Position numbers and translations under genes: made by a program
The notes under the pieces: model-generated
What the model was told of the DNA's origin: nothing
The model's input: the letters and a program-made list of their open reading frames with translations, nothing else
The model's database searches: none
Assembly (NCBI GenBank): GCA_002316595.1
Contig: DCDV01000016.1
Span: forward strand, 2,118-36,115
Length of the DNA: 33,998 nucleotides
Reading direction: 5' to 3'
Source: Mageeibacillus sp. UBA1046
GTDB taxonomy: Bacteria > Bacillota > Clostridia > Saccharofermentanales > DTU023
In this document: in pieces, positions 22,705-31,921 of the stretch
Position numbering within the stretch: position 1 is the first letter of the stretch
How the letters are laid out: every line of letters starts with the position of its first letter

Positions 22705-22857
22705 ATGTTTGTCTGTTTAAAACTATTAATGTATTATATCTAAACATCTGCGTGTAACTGTTGCGATTATCAGTATTAGATCTGTCGCCCATGGAGCCCA
22801 TTTATGTTACGGAGACCGACAAGTTTTCGCCTTCGTATATAAAAAAAATTGAGCTCT

Positions 22858-22866
22858 TGCTATAAT
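22858..22866 (+). promoter_or_regulatory. Extended -10 promoter of hpt-ftsH
   Basis: TGCTATAAT (TG-N-TATAAT) with no good -35 at the normal distance; an A tract lies upstream and may serve as an UP-like element. The leader to hpt would be about 155 nt. Confidence 0.6.
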
Positions 22867-22915
22867 ACACGAGTGTTATAAAATAATTGTCTACTGTAAA
22901 GAGATACTTTCCAGC

Positions 22916-22950
22916 AAGACAAGTGATGTCTCAGAAAGACAAGTGATGTC
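22916..22950. repeat. Two direct repeats with GACA/TGTC dyads in the hpt leader
   Basis: AAGACAAGTGATGTC occurs at 22916-22930 and 22936-22950, a 20-bp period (about two helical turns). Each copy contains GACA-N5-TGTC. The position about 50 bp after the -10 box would suit a repressor or an RNA-level element. Confidence 0.75.
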
Positions 22951-23028
22951 ATCGATATATTCGAATAAGAAATTCAGATACATTATTAGGATGCAATCTT
23001 TAATTCAACGGAGAAAAAGACAAGCAAA

Positions 23029-23634
23029 ATGAGCCAGGAAATAGAAAGAATTTTAGTTAGCAGGGACGAGATAAGTGAAATATGTCATCGTCTTGGCGGA
23101 GAAATCACAGAGGATTACAAAGACAAGAAAGTGATTCTTATTTGTGTACTTAAAGGCGCTTTCGTCTTTCTGGCTGATTTAATCAGGGAGATTGATTTGC
23201 CATGTGAAGTTGATTTTATGTCAGTCAGCAGTTACAGCGGGCAGCAATCTACCGGGGTAGTTAAGATTATTAAAGACCTTGATACGGATATTGCGGATAA
23301 ACATGTAATAATTGTTGAAGATATTGTTGATTCCGGGTTGACCTTAAAACATTTAAGCGAATTACTTAAAACAAGAAATCCGGCCAGCATTCGAATTTGT
23401 ACCGCTTTCGATAAGCCTTCCAGACGCAAGGTAGAGATTTTCGTAGATTATGTAGGTATGGAAATCCCGGACGAATTTATAGTTGGATACGGTCTGGACC
23501 TGGATGAGCGTTATCGCAATCTGCCGGAAGTGGCGGTGCTGTCCCCGGGAACAGAAACACAAAAAACCGAAAATGAAGAGCAAGATGACGAAAAGTGCAG
23601 AGAAGATTTAAACTTGGAGGCCGCGAGTGAATAA
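23029..23634 (+). CDS. hpt: Hypoxanthine phosphoribosyltransferase
   Basis: The enzyme salvages hypoxanthine and guanine with PRPP. The 201-residue protein has [30 protein letters not shown], the PRPP loop [28 protein letters not shown] and the C-terminal [22 protein letters not shown] charged tail of about 25 residues ([16 protein letters not shown]) goes beyond the usual end near 180. It overlaps the ftsH start by 8 bp, and the ftsH ribosome site lies inside this tail. tilS-hpt-ftsH order is conserved across Bacillota. Confidence 0.97.
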   Translation: MSQEIERILVSRDEISEICHRLGGEITEDYKDKKVILICVLKGAFVFLADLIREIDLPCEVDFMSVSSYSGQQSTGVVKIIKDLDTDIADKHVIIVEDIVDSGLTLKHLSELLKTRNPASIRICTAFDKPSRRKVEIFVDYVGMEIPDEFIVGYGLDLDERYRNLPEVAVLSPGTETQKTENEEQDDEKCREDLNLEAASE

Positions 23635-25585
23635 TATGGGACCCAAAAGACGGTTCGGGGGATTTTCTTTTTATGTGATCTTGCTGATCGTGATCTTTAT
23701 CATGACTTATTTCATGTCTAATGTTCCTGAAGGCAGAACTTATACGCTTTCGGAAATGCGCAATTTAATCGAGACTGAACAAGTTGAATCAGTCGTTATC
23801 AATGGCAATGAACTGCGAATGGTACTGAAGAGTGTTGGAGACCAGCCTCAGGAAATCATCGCTAAGGAGATTCCGCTGGAGTCGATCGGTGAGTATGAGA
23901 TTTATCTTGCTGATGCTGTTAATGAGGGATTAATCGAGTCCTATGACTATAATCGCCCGGCTGACATATCTTCCTTTTTGAACATTTTGATTATCGTTAT
24001 GCTGCTGGTATCGATCGGCGTGTTCATATACATTAACTATTCCAGACAAGGTGAAGGCAAGAGGGCTTTAAGCTTTGGCAAGAGCCGGGCTAAACTTAAT
24101 GACCCCAGTAAGAATAAGGTCACCTTTGATGACGTTGCCGGTGCCGAAGAGGAAAAGGAAGAGTTGCAGGAAATTGTTGATTTCCTTAAGAATCCGAAGA
24201 AATATTCTGATCTCGGTGCGAAGATACCTAGTGGAATAATGCTGGTAGGCGCTCCGGGAACAGGAAAAACACTGCTTGCTAAAGCTGTGGCAGGCGAAGC
24301 AAATGTCCCCTTCTTCTCCATCAGCGGATCCGACTTTGTCGAGATGTTTGTTGGTGTCGGTGCTTCGAGGGTACGTGACCTGTTTGACAATGCGAAAAAG
24401 CAAGCGCCTTGTATAATCTTTATTGATGAAATTGACGCAGTCGGTCGTCATCGTGGCGCAGGTTTAGGCGGCGGTCATGATGAGAGAGAGCAGACACTTA
24501 ATCAGTTACTGGTTGAGATGGACGGGTTTGGACCTAATGAAGGCGTCATTGTCATGGCAGCTACGAACAGGCCGGATATTTTGGATCCTGCTTTGTTGAG
24601 GCCAGGGCGTTTTGACCGCCGCGTGGTAGTTATGAGTCCGGATATGCGCGGACGTGAAGAGATTTTGAAAGTTCATGCACGCAATAAGCCTCTGGCCAAG
24701 GATGTTAATTTGAAAGATATTGCCAAAATCACTCCCGGTTTTACTGGAGCTGATCTTGCCAATCTGCTTAACGAAGCAGCACTTCTGGCAGCAAGAAGAG
24801 GGGGCAAGGAGGTTGTCTACAACGATATTTCTGAAGCTGTATTCAAGATTACTATTGGTCCGGAGAAGAAGAGCCGTATTATCAGTCCGGAGGAGAGAGA
24901 ATTAACAGCTTACCACGAAGCAGGCCATGCTATCGTGACTCGGGTTGCGTCTACTGACGTTAAAATTGAGCGTGTTTCTATCATACCAGCCGGTGGAGCA
25001 GGCGGTTACACTGCCTTCAGACCGTATGAAGATATGAATTTCCAAACCAGAAAGCAGCTCATGATCAGGATTATGGTAGCCTTGGGCGGCAGAGCAGCTG
25101 AAGAGTTAACTTTCGATGAGATAAGCACCGGAGCCAGTCAGGACTTGCAGCAATGTAACAGGATCGCCAGGGAGATGGTTACTCATTATGGCATGAGTGA
25201 GCGTTTAGGCAATTTCGTTATCGATAAGGATCAAGAGGTTTTTCTGGGCAGAGATTATTCTCATACTCAGCAGCACAGTGAAAGTCTATCGGCTGTCATT
25301 GATGAGGAAGTCAAGAGAATTCTCGATGAAGCGTATGAACAGACTTTGGCTATATTGCGAGAGAATCATAATTTGCTGGAGAAGCTTGCTTCCAGATTGT
25401 TAGAAGTTGAGAAGATCGAGAGTACTGAATTTGAAGATCTCTATCGTGAATATGCCGCTAATTATGAAGCTCTGCCGGATGAAGATGATAAGGAAAAGGT
25501 TATCATCGATCCTACCGGAGATGCCCCTCGCCAGCTCCCGATCGATTCAACTGCGGATGAGCCTCGCGAGCCTTCAGGTCCTTAG
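23627..25585 (+). CDS. ftsH: ATP-dependent zinc metalloprotease FtsH
   Basis: FtsH is a membrane-bound hexameric protease that removes unassembled or short-lived proteins. The 652-residue protein has two membrane helices (about 12-32 and 108-130) flanking an external domain, Walker A GAPGTGKT at 208-215, Walker [12 protein letters not shown], the arginine-finger region [11 protein letters not shown], and the zinc site HEAGH at 430-434. The acidic Pro-rich C-terminal tail is low complexity. GTG at 23627 is the start because GGAGG lies six bases upstream; the ATG at 23636 is too far away. No clear terminator before the convergent murC. Confidence 0.98.
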   Translation: MNNMGPKRRFGGFSFYVILLIVIFIMTYFMSNVPEGRTYTLSEMRNLIETEQVESVVINGNELRMVLKSVGDQPQEIIAKEIPLESIGEYEIYLADAVNEGLIESYDYNRPADISSFLNILIIVMLLVSIGVFIYINYSRQGEGKRALSFGKSRAKLNDPSKNKVTFDDVAGAEEEKEELQEIVDFLKNPKKYSDLGAKIPSGIMLVGAPGTGKTLLAKAVAGEANVPFFSISGSDFVEMFVGVGASRVRDLFDNAKKQAPCIIFIDEIDAVGRHRGAGLGGGHDEREQTLNQLLVEMDGFGPNEGVIVMAATNRPDILDPALLRPGRFDRRVVVMSPDMRGREEILKVHARNKPLAKDVNLKDIAKITPGFTGADLANLLNEAALLAARRGGKEVVYNDISEAVFKITIGPEKKSRIISPEERELTAYHEAGHAIVTRVASTDVKIERVSIIPAGGAGGYTAFRPYEDMNFQTRKQLMIRIMVALGGRAAEELTFDEISTGASQDLQQCNRIAREMVTHYGMSERLGNFVIDKDQEVFLGRDYSHTQQHSESLSAVIDEEVKRILDEAYEQTLAILRENHNLLEKLASRLLEVEKIESTEFEDLYREYAANYEALPDEDDKEKVIIDPTGDAPRQLPIDSTADEPREPSGP

Positions 25586-25626
25586 AACAACTTTCGGACT
25601 TCGGACTCGTGTCTGATGAGTGCAGT

Positions 25627-27195
25627 TTAATTGTCCGGTTTTTTCATGTGGTCTGTGCGTCCGGTAAGCTTGTCTGCAGTGTTTCGCAAATCCACGCCCA
25701 TGATGAGTAAGACATCACCCGGTTCAATTATGGTGCGCAGATGCGCTTCTAAATCTTCATTAGTTGGGAAGAACAGCGCTTCACCGCCTAATTCATTGAT
25801 CCGGTCGCAGATATCCTTAGAGCTGATAGATTTATCCCGCTCTCTATCGTTATAGATTTCCGACATCATAATCGGCCTTACATCTTTGAGCGCATCGACA
25901 AATTCATCAAAAAGTCCACGCACTCTGCTGTGAGTGAGAGGCTGAAAGCAAATCCAGAGTTTTTTGGCCGGGATTTTACGCGCAGCTTCAACAGTCACGC
26001 GCACGGCTGAGGGATGGTGGGCATAGTCAGCATAGACTCTAGCACCGTTAAATTTTCCTGTGTAAGTGAATCTGCCTTCGGCTCCACTGAACTCAGCCAG
26101 GACCCTTTCTGCTGACTCAGGGCAAGAGCCATGCAGATCCGCCAGCGATACCGCAGCAAGAGCGTTTTGAATGTTGAATACGCCGGGCACCCTAAGCTGA
26201 ATACGTCGATACAATCTACCTCTCTTGTAGATGGAAAAGGCAGGAAAGCCGCTGCTAAAATCAGCTTCATCCCAGCTGTAATCAGGCTCTGTCCCTGCCG
26301 GGCTGCTATTACTCAAGGTTTTCAGGCTGGCCAGATTATCCGGGATCAGTTCCTTCTTATGCCCAAACCAGATTAGTCGCAAGTCGGCTAATCCGCCTTG
26401 CCGTCTGGCTTGGACCAGCTCCAGCATTTTCATGATATTATCGTCAAATGTTGGCAGCAAGAGCTGGCAATTGTCCGGCTGTAAGACAACAAAATCGGCG
26501 AAAGCGGATATCATGTCTTCCGGGGTAGGATAGCAATCAATATGATCGTGAACGATGTTTAATATTGCGGCTGTACTGGAACGATAGTTGAGGAATCCTC
26601 GCCTGAATTCACAGGCTTCAGATAAGAATAAGTCAGAACTGCCGATACGGATGGTAGTCTTGAATTCCAGTAATTCCGCTCCCAGGTGAACTGTAGGATC
26701 TAAAGCGGACTCAATCATAATGAGAGCGCACATAGCGGCAACTGAAGATTTACCATTTGTGCCGGCTACATTTACCACAGTTTTAAACAGCCGGTTTATA
26801 GCCCCTAAAAAAACTGCTCTTTCCACACTCAGAATGCCTCTTGCTTTTGCTTCAGCAAGTTCGGCATTATCCGCGAAGACTGCTCCTGAATATACTACCA
26901 AATCAGGATTGAAAGAGATGATATTATTCTTGTCATGTCCTGAAAAGACCTGAATACCAATTTTCTCCAAATAATCAGTGCGTGCATTGCCGTTCGCGTC
27001 TGAGCCGCTTACTGTAACGCCGCGGCTCTGAGAAAACTCAGCCAGACCGCACATGCTTATGCCGCCGATACCGATAAAATAGATTCTTTTGTCAGGCAGG
27101 ATGAACTGCGAAACTTGCTGTGATAGTTCATCCAGCTGTTCCTTGTCCGGCATGGCAGAGCAAATGCTGTTTTTGTTTAGATCTAAATCTTTCAT
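25627..27195 (-). CDS. murC: UDP-N-acetylmuramate--L-alanine ligase (MurC), divergent
   Basis: MurC adds L-Ala to UDP-MurNAc in the cytoplasm. The 522-residue protein has the Mur N-domain (IYFIGIGGISMCGLAEF, VSGSD), the central ATPase domain, and the C-domain (DYAHHPSAVRVTVEAARK). Several signatures deviate: the P-loop is GTNGKSS instead of GTHGKTT, the C-domain motif is FQPLTHSR instead of FQPHTYSR, and the end reads MGVDLRN where MGAGD is usual. SEACEFRRGFL fits a variant seen in clostridial MurC. An N-terminal extension of about 30 residues makes it longer than usual (~460). AAGGTAAAG precedes the ATG. Probably transcribed with mscS, 23 bp upstream. Confidence 0.88.
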   Translation of the reverse strand: MKDLDLNKNSICSAMPDKEQLDELSQQVSQFILPDKRIYFIGIGGISMCGLAEFSQSRGVTVSGSDANGNARTDYLEKIGIQVFSGHDKNNIISFNPDLVVYSGAVFADNAELAEAKARGILSVERAVFLGAINRLFKTVVNVAGTNGKSSVAAMCALIMIESALDPTVHLGAELLEFKTTIRIGSSDLFLSEACEFRRGFLNYRSSTAAILNIVHDHIDCYPTPEDMISAFADFVVLQPDNCQLLLPTFDDNIMKMLELVQARRQGGLADLRLIWFGHKKELIPDNLASLKTLSNSSPAGTEPDYSWDEADFSSGFPAFSIYKRGRLYRRIQLRVPGVFNIQNALAAVSLADLHGSCPESAERVLAEFSGAEGRFTYTGKFNGARVYADYAHHPSAVRVTVEAARKIPAKKLWICFQPLTHSRVRGLFDEFVDALKDVRPIMMSEIYNDRERDKSISSKDICDRINELGGEALFFPTNEDLEAHLRTIIEPGDVLLIMGVDLRNTADKLTGRTDHMKKPDN

Positions 27196-27218
27196 ATCTT
27201 TACCTTAGCTTAAAATAT

Positions 27219-28349
27219 TTAGCTTGGAGTGTTTTTCGGACTAGTTTTGCCGTCAGGGAAAATATGGATTTTGCTCCATGGCAGTTTAAGATCTTCCTCT
27301 TTCAGAAATTGCCAGATGAAGCTCAAAACGGCATCTCTCTCCTGCACGAAAACATCATAATCAAGCGATTTTATATAGAACTGGAAGAAAAGCACCAAGC
27401 TGTTATCAGCCAGCGACTCTAAAGCGATATAGGGCTGATCTTCACTTTTTTGCTCTCTTGATTGTACAAATTCTTCCAGTTTCATTTTTAGCTTGTCAAT
27501 TTGTTCAAGGGAAATATCAACAGGTAAGGAAATTTGGAGACGCAGACGTCTCTTTTTCATATTGCTGAGATTGACCAAAACATTATCGGTCAGCTTGGCA
27601 TTAGGAATAATTAATTCAGTCTGCTCGAAGCTGCGGACTCTGGATGACCTTAAGCCGATATATTCTACTGTTCCTTCAAATTCGGGTCCACTGATTATAT
27701 CACCCAGTTCAAACATTTTATCAGTCATTATTGTCAAGCCGGCAAACAAGTTTGTCAAAGTGTCCTTAGCTGCCAATGATACTGCCAGTCCCCCAATTCC
27801 CAGACCCGTGACTATGCCTGAAACATTTAGTCCGAAGAGACTCAGCACCATGATGATTCCTAAGATAACCAGGAAAATTCGCAAAATCTGCAGATAGAAG
27901 AGTTGTACCGTCTCGGTCATTTTTTTCGGATTTCTCAGTTCCAGCCAGCGAAACAATAGTTGTAAGACAGTATCCGCGAGCAATAAAATGATGACAATCA
28001 GGAAGATCTGCAGCAAGATATCAAGAGCTCTGCCGGCATCAGCAGACAGATTCAGAGCACAGACCAGGGCATAACGCAGACCGAACAGGGGTAAAATCCA
28101 CTTGAGAGTCGGGATCAGTCTCGCAAACCGTGTCGTGCCTAATCTCTCTCCTTGCCACCTGATGTTTGCCAATATCTGAACTATTAATTTCGCGAAGGGT
28201 TTCCCTAAAGCAAAAGCTGCCAGGATGACAATAATCGCAGCAGCCCATTGAACAGGGGCACGTGTGATAATCACCGGCTCAGACCAGCTCTCTGGCAGTA
28301 ATGCGCTTATTCTATCTACTAAAAAACAGCCAAAAGACGAATCGCTCAT
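27219..28349 (-). CDS. mscS: Small-conductance mechanosensitive channel, MscS family
   Basis: MscS channels open under membrane tension and release solutes on hypo-osmotic shock. The 376-residue protein has about four hydrophobic segments, then the pore-lining TM3 signature GLGIGGLAVSLAAKDTLTNLFAGLTIM and the beta domain (FELGDIISGPEFEGTVEYIGLRSSRVR, LIIPNAKLTDNVLVNLS), followed by the alpha-beta cytoplasmic domain. A short tail ends GKTSPKNTPS. AGGAC precedes the ATG. It is first in a mscS-murC pair on the minus strand, divergent from the DMT transporter. Confidence 0.93.
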   Translation of the reverse strand: MSDSSFGCFLVDRISALLPESWSEPVIITRAPVQWAAAIIVILAAFALGKPFAKLIVQILANIRWQGERLGTTRFARLIPTLKWILPLFGLRYALVCALNLSADAGRALDILLQIFLIVIILLLADTVLQLLFRWLELRNPKKMTETVQLFYLQILRIFLVILGIIMVLSLFGLNVSGIVTGLGIGGLAVSLAAKDTLTNLFAGLTIMTDKMFELGDIISGPEFEGTVEYIGLRSSRVRSFEQTELIIPNAKLTDNVLVNLSNMKKRRLRLQISLPVDISLEQIDKLKMKLEEFVQSREQKSEDQPYIALESLADNSLVLFFQFYIKSLDYDVFVQERDAVLSFIWQFLKEEDLKLPWSKIHIFPDGKTSPKNTPS

Positions 28350-28455
28350 GTCCTAATAATACCCTAAAGAGTGCCAAACAGAGAATAATAAATATTTTTG
28401 CCCATCAGGTTTGAAAAAATTTGTCTATTCTGTAACTTCTTCTTGCAATATAGCC

Positions 28456-28461
28456 TATAAT
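28456..28461 (+). promoter_or_regulatory. Possible -10 box of the DMT transporter gene
   Basis: A consensus TATAAT lies about 45 bp before the ATG at 28504, but no acceptable -35 is found at 16-18 bp; TTGTCT at 28421 is too far. Confidence 0.35.
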
Positions 28462-28503
28462 CTGTTTATCTGTTTCTTTCTGCCCCATGATCTGGAGGTA
28501 TTG

Positions 28504-29430
28504 ATGGAGAAGATTAAAAGAGTCAGGAATGTCAACTGGAAAATTTGGGCACCCACTTTTATTATCTTGGCCGGTATTACCTGGGGATTGATTGGCTTGT
28601 TCTCACACGATTTGAGGAGAGTAGGGCTGACTCCGCTGCAAATTACTCATTGGCGCAATCTGGTCTCGGGAATCTCAATCGTTACCTTTGTTCTCATAAA
28701 AGATAAATCGCTTTTGAAGATCTTTTTGCGTGATCTTTGGATGTTTTTTGGCACCGGTGTTCTCAGCATCGCTTTCTTTAACATCTGTTACCTGACCGCC
28801 ATGCAGGAAAGCTCAATAGCTGTCGCTGTTACACTCCTGTACACCTCACCTGTTTTTCTGATGCTCTTTTCGGTATTCCTCTTCAAAGAAAAATTTACTG
28901 CCAACAAAGCCCTGGCAATAGTACTTGCCGGGACCGGCTTGCTTTTTATAACCGGACTGATCGGCGCTGCATCAGTGCCGATAACAACCCGTGCTCTTGT
29001 CTTTGGCGTATTATCCGGTTTTGGTTATGCCCTGTATAGTGTTTTTGGACGCTTTGCCTTACGAAAGTATAATTGGCTTACTATTCTTGCCTATACCTTT
29101 ATTTTTGCCGTTATCGCGCTTTTCCCTTTTGCCGATTTCCCCGGGATGGTTGAAGCGACTTTCACGGAAACCAGAGCTATTCTCAGCATGCTTGCACTGG
29201 GACTGGTTTCTACTGTGATGCCTTTCACTTTTTACACAATAGGTCTCAAACACATGGAGATAAGCAAGGCTGCTTTACTTACTTTTGTGGAACCGACAGT
29301 AGGAATGCTGGTAAGTGTTCTGGTTTTTAAGGAAGCCTTCACCATCAATTACGCTATCGGTATGGTATTGATAGTCTCTTCTATAATTGCGCTCAACCGT
29401 CCTATGCGTTGGGCTGCAGTAAAGAAGTAA
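28504..29430 (+). CDS. EamA/DMT-superfamily permease
   Basis: The 308-residue product has ten hydrophobic segments in two EamA repeats; the first starts with AGITWGLIGLFSHDLRRVGLTPLQITHWRN split around the first loop, and the second shows GVLSGFGYALYSVFGRFALRKYN. ALLTFVEPTVGMLVSVLVFKEAF near the end is the usual EamA signature. Such proteins export amino acids or other metabolites; the substrate is not readable here. The ATG at 28504 has GGAGG five bases upstream; the longer frame from 28411 lacks a site. It stands alone, divergent from mscS. Confidence 0.9.
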   Translation: MEKIKRVRNVNWKIWAPTFIILAGITWGLIGLFSHDLRRVGLTPLQITHWRNLVSGISIVTFVLIKDKSLLKIFLRDLWMFFGTGVLSIAFFNICYLTAMQESSIAVAVTLLYTSPVFLMLFSVFLFKEKFTANKALAIVLAGTGLLFITGLIGAASVPITTRALVFGVLSGFGYALYSVFGRFALRKYNWLTILAYTFIFAVIALFPFADFPGMVEATFTETRAILSMLALGLVSTVMPFTFYTIGLKHMEISKAALLTFVEPTVGMLVSVLVFKEAFTINYAIGMVLIVSSIIALNRPMRWAAVKK

Positions 29431-29537
29431 CTGGAATTTCCACTTTTATAGGGAAAAACATATCGATATTATTGTTTACGCCAGTGAGTGCACGCTGTCC
29501 AAGGGCTAAAGCATGCTTTCCGGATCTCTTCTCATGA

Positions 29538-29566
29538 TTGACAATGAGTCGTTCCTGAGTTATTAT
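29538..29566 (+). promoter_or_regulatory. Sigma-A promoter of rplU-prp-rpmA-obgE
   Basis: Consensus TTGACA (29538-29543), 17-bp spacer, TATTAT (29561-29566). Transcription should start near 29573, giving a leader of about 75 nt. Confidence 0.8.
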
Positions 29567-29587
29567 TGTTCGGCGACCGCTTTGGGA

Positions 29588-29616
29588 GGGTTTACAAATT
29601 CGCTTTGCGAAACCCC
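29588..29616 (+). promoter_or_regulatory. Hairpin in the rplU leader (candidate L21 leader element)
   Basis: GGGTTT (29588-29593) plus CGC (29601-29603) pair with GCGAAACCC (29607-29615), a 9-bp stem with a 7-base one-sided bulge (acaaatt) and a TTT loop. It lies between the promoter and the ribosome site. L21 leaders are known in Bacillota, but I cannot confirm a match to that family. Confidence 0.45.
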
Positions 29617-29647
29617 AATACTCGAGCGTGAACGCAGGAGGAATTAG

Positions 29648-29959
29648 ATGTACGCTATCATTAAGACAGGCGGCAAGCAATACAAAGTACAAGAAGGCGA
29701 TGAGATCTTCATCGAGAAAATCGCCGGCGAAAGCGGCGATAAGGTAGAATTTGACGAGGTTTTAGCTATCTCTACAGATGATGGTCTTAATGTAGGCCGG
29801 CCTTTGTTGGACGGTGCTAAAGCCGAGGCAGAGATTTTGATCCAAGGCAAGCATAAGAAGATCACGATTATAAAGTATAAAGCCAAGAAGGGCTACCGCC
29901 GCAAGCAGGGACACCGTCAACCCTATACCAGGGTTAAGATCACCAAGATAGTACCTTAG
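29648..29959 (+). CDS. rplU: 50S ribosomal protein bL21
   Basis: The 103-residue protein matches bL21 end to end: [20 protein letters not shown], the [10 protein letters not shown] core, and the RNA-binding tail [19 protein letters not shown]. Standard length. GGAGGA is five to six bases upstream of the ATG. First gene of the rplU-prp-rpmA-obgE unit, which has the canonical clostridial order. Confidence 0.98.
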   Translation: MYAIIKTGGKQYKVQEGDEIFIEKIAGESGDKVEFDEVLAISTDDGLNVGRPLLDGAKAEAEILIQGKHKKITIIKYKAKKGYRRKQGHRQPYTRVKITKIVP

Positions 29960-29987
29960 AGCATCACACAAGGCATACCCTTTGGAG

Positions 29988-30332
29988 ATGATTAAGGTAA
30001 CAATATATCGGACAAAATCTGACTTCACCAGGGCATTTAAACTGGCGGGTCATGCAGGTCAAGCTCCACACGGACAAGATATTGTCTGTGCAGCGGTTTC
30101 CGGCTTAGCTCAGAGCATTATCGGCTCACTGCAGGAAATCGTCGGAATCGAACCACAATACTCTCTTGAACCTGGCAGGATATACTGTGAGATAGAAGAA
30201 GATACTTTAGATGATACGAAGCGGATACAGGCAGATGCGCTAATGCGGGCAGTAGAGATCGGAGCCAGACAAATCCGAGAAAGCTACGGGCGTCAGTTTA
30301 TAACCGTCGATATCAACAAAGCAGAAAGTTAG
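29988..30332 (+). CDS. prp: Ribosomal-processing cysteine protease Prp
   Basis: Prp removes the N-terminal extension of L27 before ribosome assembly. With the ATG at 29988 the 114-residue protein has the catalytic pair at the published positions: His22 in AGHAG and Cys34 in [23 protein letters not shown] and the C-terminal [18 protein letters not shown] match the family. The ribosome site is weak: AAGG sits 14 bases before this ATG and eight before an in-frame TTG at 29982, so the TTG may be used and would add two residues. Located between rplU and rpmA, the diagnostic context. Confidence 0.94.
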   Translation: MIKVTIYRTKSDFTRAFKLAGHAGQAPHGQDIVCAAVSGLAQSIIGSLQEIVGIEPQYSLEPGRIYCEIEEDTLDDTKRIQADALMRAVEIGARQIRESYGRQFITVDINKAES

Positions 30333-30342
30333 GAGGCTCAAC

Positions 30343-30624
30343 ATGATTAAAATAGATTTACAATTATTGGCACATAAAAAAGGAATGGGCTCGACCAGAA
30401 ACGGCCGTGAGTCTCAATCCAAGAGACTGGGCGCGAAGCTGGCCGATGGTCAATACTGCCTCGCCGGCAGCATTATCTATCGTCAGCGCGGTACCAAGAT
30501 CCATCCCGGTAATAATGTAGGCAAAGGAAAAGATGATACTCTCTTTGCTACTATTGACGGACAAGTGCGCTACGAGCGCATGGATCGCAAGCGTACCTGT
30601 GCCAGCGTCTATCCCATCGCGTAA
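30343..30624 (+). CDS. rpmA: 50S ribosomal protein bL27 with Prp-cleaved extension
   Basis: The 93-residue protein is bL27 ([42 protein letters not shown]). It has the Bacillota-type nine-residue N-terminal extension (MIKIDLQLL) that must be cut so that mature L27 begins AHKKG and reaches the peptidyl transferase centre. The usual residue before the cut is Phe (LQFFA or LQLFA); here it is Leu. AGGAGG precedes the ATG, 10 bp after prp. Confidence 0.98.
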   Translation: MIKIDLQLLAHKKGMGSTRNGRESQSKRLGAKLADGQYCLAGSIIYRQRGTKIHPGNNVGKGKDDTLFATIDGQVRYERMDRKRTCASVYPIA

Positions 30625-30626
30625 TT

Positions 30627-31913
30627 TTGTTTTACGATCGCGCAACAATTAATGTCCGTTCCGGCAATGGCGGGAACGGACATATGTCTTTTCGGCGGGA
30701 GAAGAACATACCTGCCGGCGGCCCTGATGGCGGGGACGGCGGCAAAGGCGGCAGCGTCATTATGCGTGTCAATGCTGCCAAGAACACTCTGCTTGATTTT
30801 CGTTTCCGACATAATTTCATCGCTCAGAACGGCACTAACGGCGGCAGTAATAACAGGACCGGGAAATCGGCGCCTGATTTAATTATTGAAGTACCTCCCG
30901 GGACGATTGTTCGTTCTGCAGACACCAACGAATTAATAGCTGATCTGCTTGAGGACGGTGCTGAAATAGTTCTTGCGGAAGGCGGCAAGGGGGGAATTGG
31001 AAATAGTAAATTCGCTAATTCGGTACGACAGGCTCCCCGCTTCTCAACGTCCGGCAAGACAGGTCAGGAACTCAGAGTAAATCTGGAACTGAAGCTGATA
31101 GCGGATGTTGCCTTGATTGGTTTTCCTAATGCGGGAAAATCTACTTTACTGTCTGTAATTTCTGCAGCTAAACCTAAGATCGCGGATTATCCCTTTACAA
31201 CTCTGGAGCCTGTTTTAGGAGTTGTCGCTAAGGACGATTTCCGTTTTGTGGTCGCTGATATACCGGGGCTTATTTCCGGAGCGGCTGAAGGTGCAGGTAT
31301 GGGGCACGACTTCCTGCGCCATATCGAACGTACCAGGATTCTCTTGCATCTGGTTGATGCTTCCGGACAAGAAGGCCGCGATCCCTATTCCGATTTTCAA
31401 GTCATTAATCAAGAACTTCTCCGCTATAAAGAAGAGCTGGCTGAGCGTCCACAATGGGTTTTATTGAACAAAACGGACATTACTCCGGAAGTTGAACTCA
31501 AAAATCTCCAAGAGAAGATTGAGCAAGAAGGCTACAAAGTCTACTTGATATCAGCAGCTACTAAAGATGGCGTGGATAAACTGGTTAATGATCTGGCGGC
31601 CGAAGTACAAGCCCTGCCTCCTTCGTTACCTTACGATGAATCTGAACTGCGCAGGAAATATTCGTTTACAGATGAGGAAAAATTTACTATTAAAAGACAA
31701 GGTGAAAAGCTTGCTGTTGAGGGTGCCTGGATCAGGGAACTGCTGCAATCTACAAATTTCTCGGATTATGAGTCTAGGCGTCATTTCCAGAGGCAAATAG
31801 ACGCTGCCGGACTGGAGAAGGCTTTACTTGCTGTCGGCATGAAAGCGGGAGACACTGTCCTGCTGGATGGTAGTGAGTTTGAGTTTGATGAAGACGAAGA
31901 CGATGAGAGTTAA
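30627..31913 (+). CDS. obgE: Obg-family GTPase ObgE/CgtA
   Basis: Obg is a 50S-assembly and stress-signalling GTPase. The 428-residue protein has the glycine-rich Obg fold (RSGNGGNGHMSFRREK, GGPDGGDGGKGGSV), the G domain with P-loop GFPNAGKS at 165-172, DYPFTTLEP, DIPGLISGAAEG and NKTD, then a C-terminal OCT domain (RRKYSFTDEEKFTIKRQ) and an acidic tail. The start is a TTG two bases after the rpmA stop, without a visible Shine-Dalgarno site; FYDRATINVRSG right after it is the normal Obg N-terminus, so the start is trusted and coupling to rpmA is likely. Confidence 0.97.
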   Translation: MFYDRATINVRSGNGGNGHMSFRREKNIPAGGPDGGDGGKGGSVIMRVNAAKNTLLDFRFRHNFIAQNGTNGGSNNRTGKSAPDLIIEVPPGTIVRSADTNELIADLLEDGAEIVLAEGGKGGIGNSKFANSVRQAPRFSTSGKTGQELRVNLELKLIADVALIGFPNAGKSTLLSVISAAKPKIADYPFTTLEPVLGVVAKDDFRFVVADIPGLISGAAEGAGMGHDFLRHIERTRILLHLVDASGQEGRDPYSDFQVINQELLRYKEELAERPQWVLLNKTDITPEVELKNLQEKIEQEGYKVYLISAATKDGVDKLVNDLAAEVQALPPSLPYDESELRRKYSFTDEEKFTIKRQGEKLAVEGAWIRELLQSTNFSDYESRRHFQRQIDAAGLEKALLAVGMKAGDTVLLDGSEFEFDEDEDDES

Positions 31914-31921
31914 AGTAACTA

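Larger units (their letters stand above)
22705..23028. other. 324-bp intergenic region before hpt
   Basis: No gene is supported. The first 150 bp contain no signal I can name. The remainder has an extended -10 promoter (22858-22866), two 15-bp direct repeats (22916-22950) and about 75 bp of AT-rich leader. No terminator for tilS is evident. Confidence 0.7.

Noticed and set aside
22739..22850. Possible riboswitch or T-box in the hpt upstream region
   Set aside because: No T-box sequence, no recognised aptamer core, and it lies before the best promoter.
25586..25650. Terminator between ftsH and murC (CGGAC...GTCCG then GTTTTTT)
   Set aside because: The 5-bp arms are separated by more than 30 bases, so the hairpin is not convincing.
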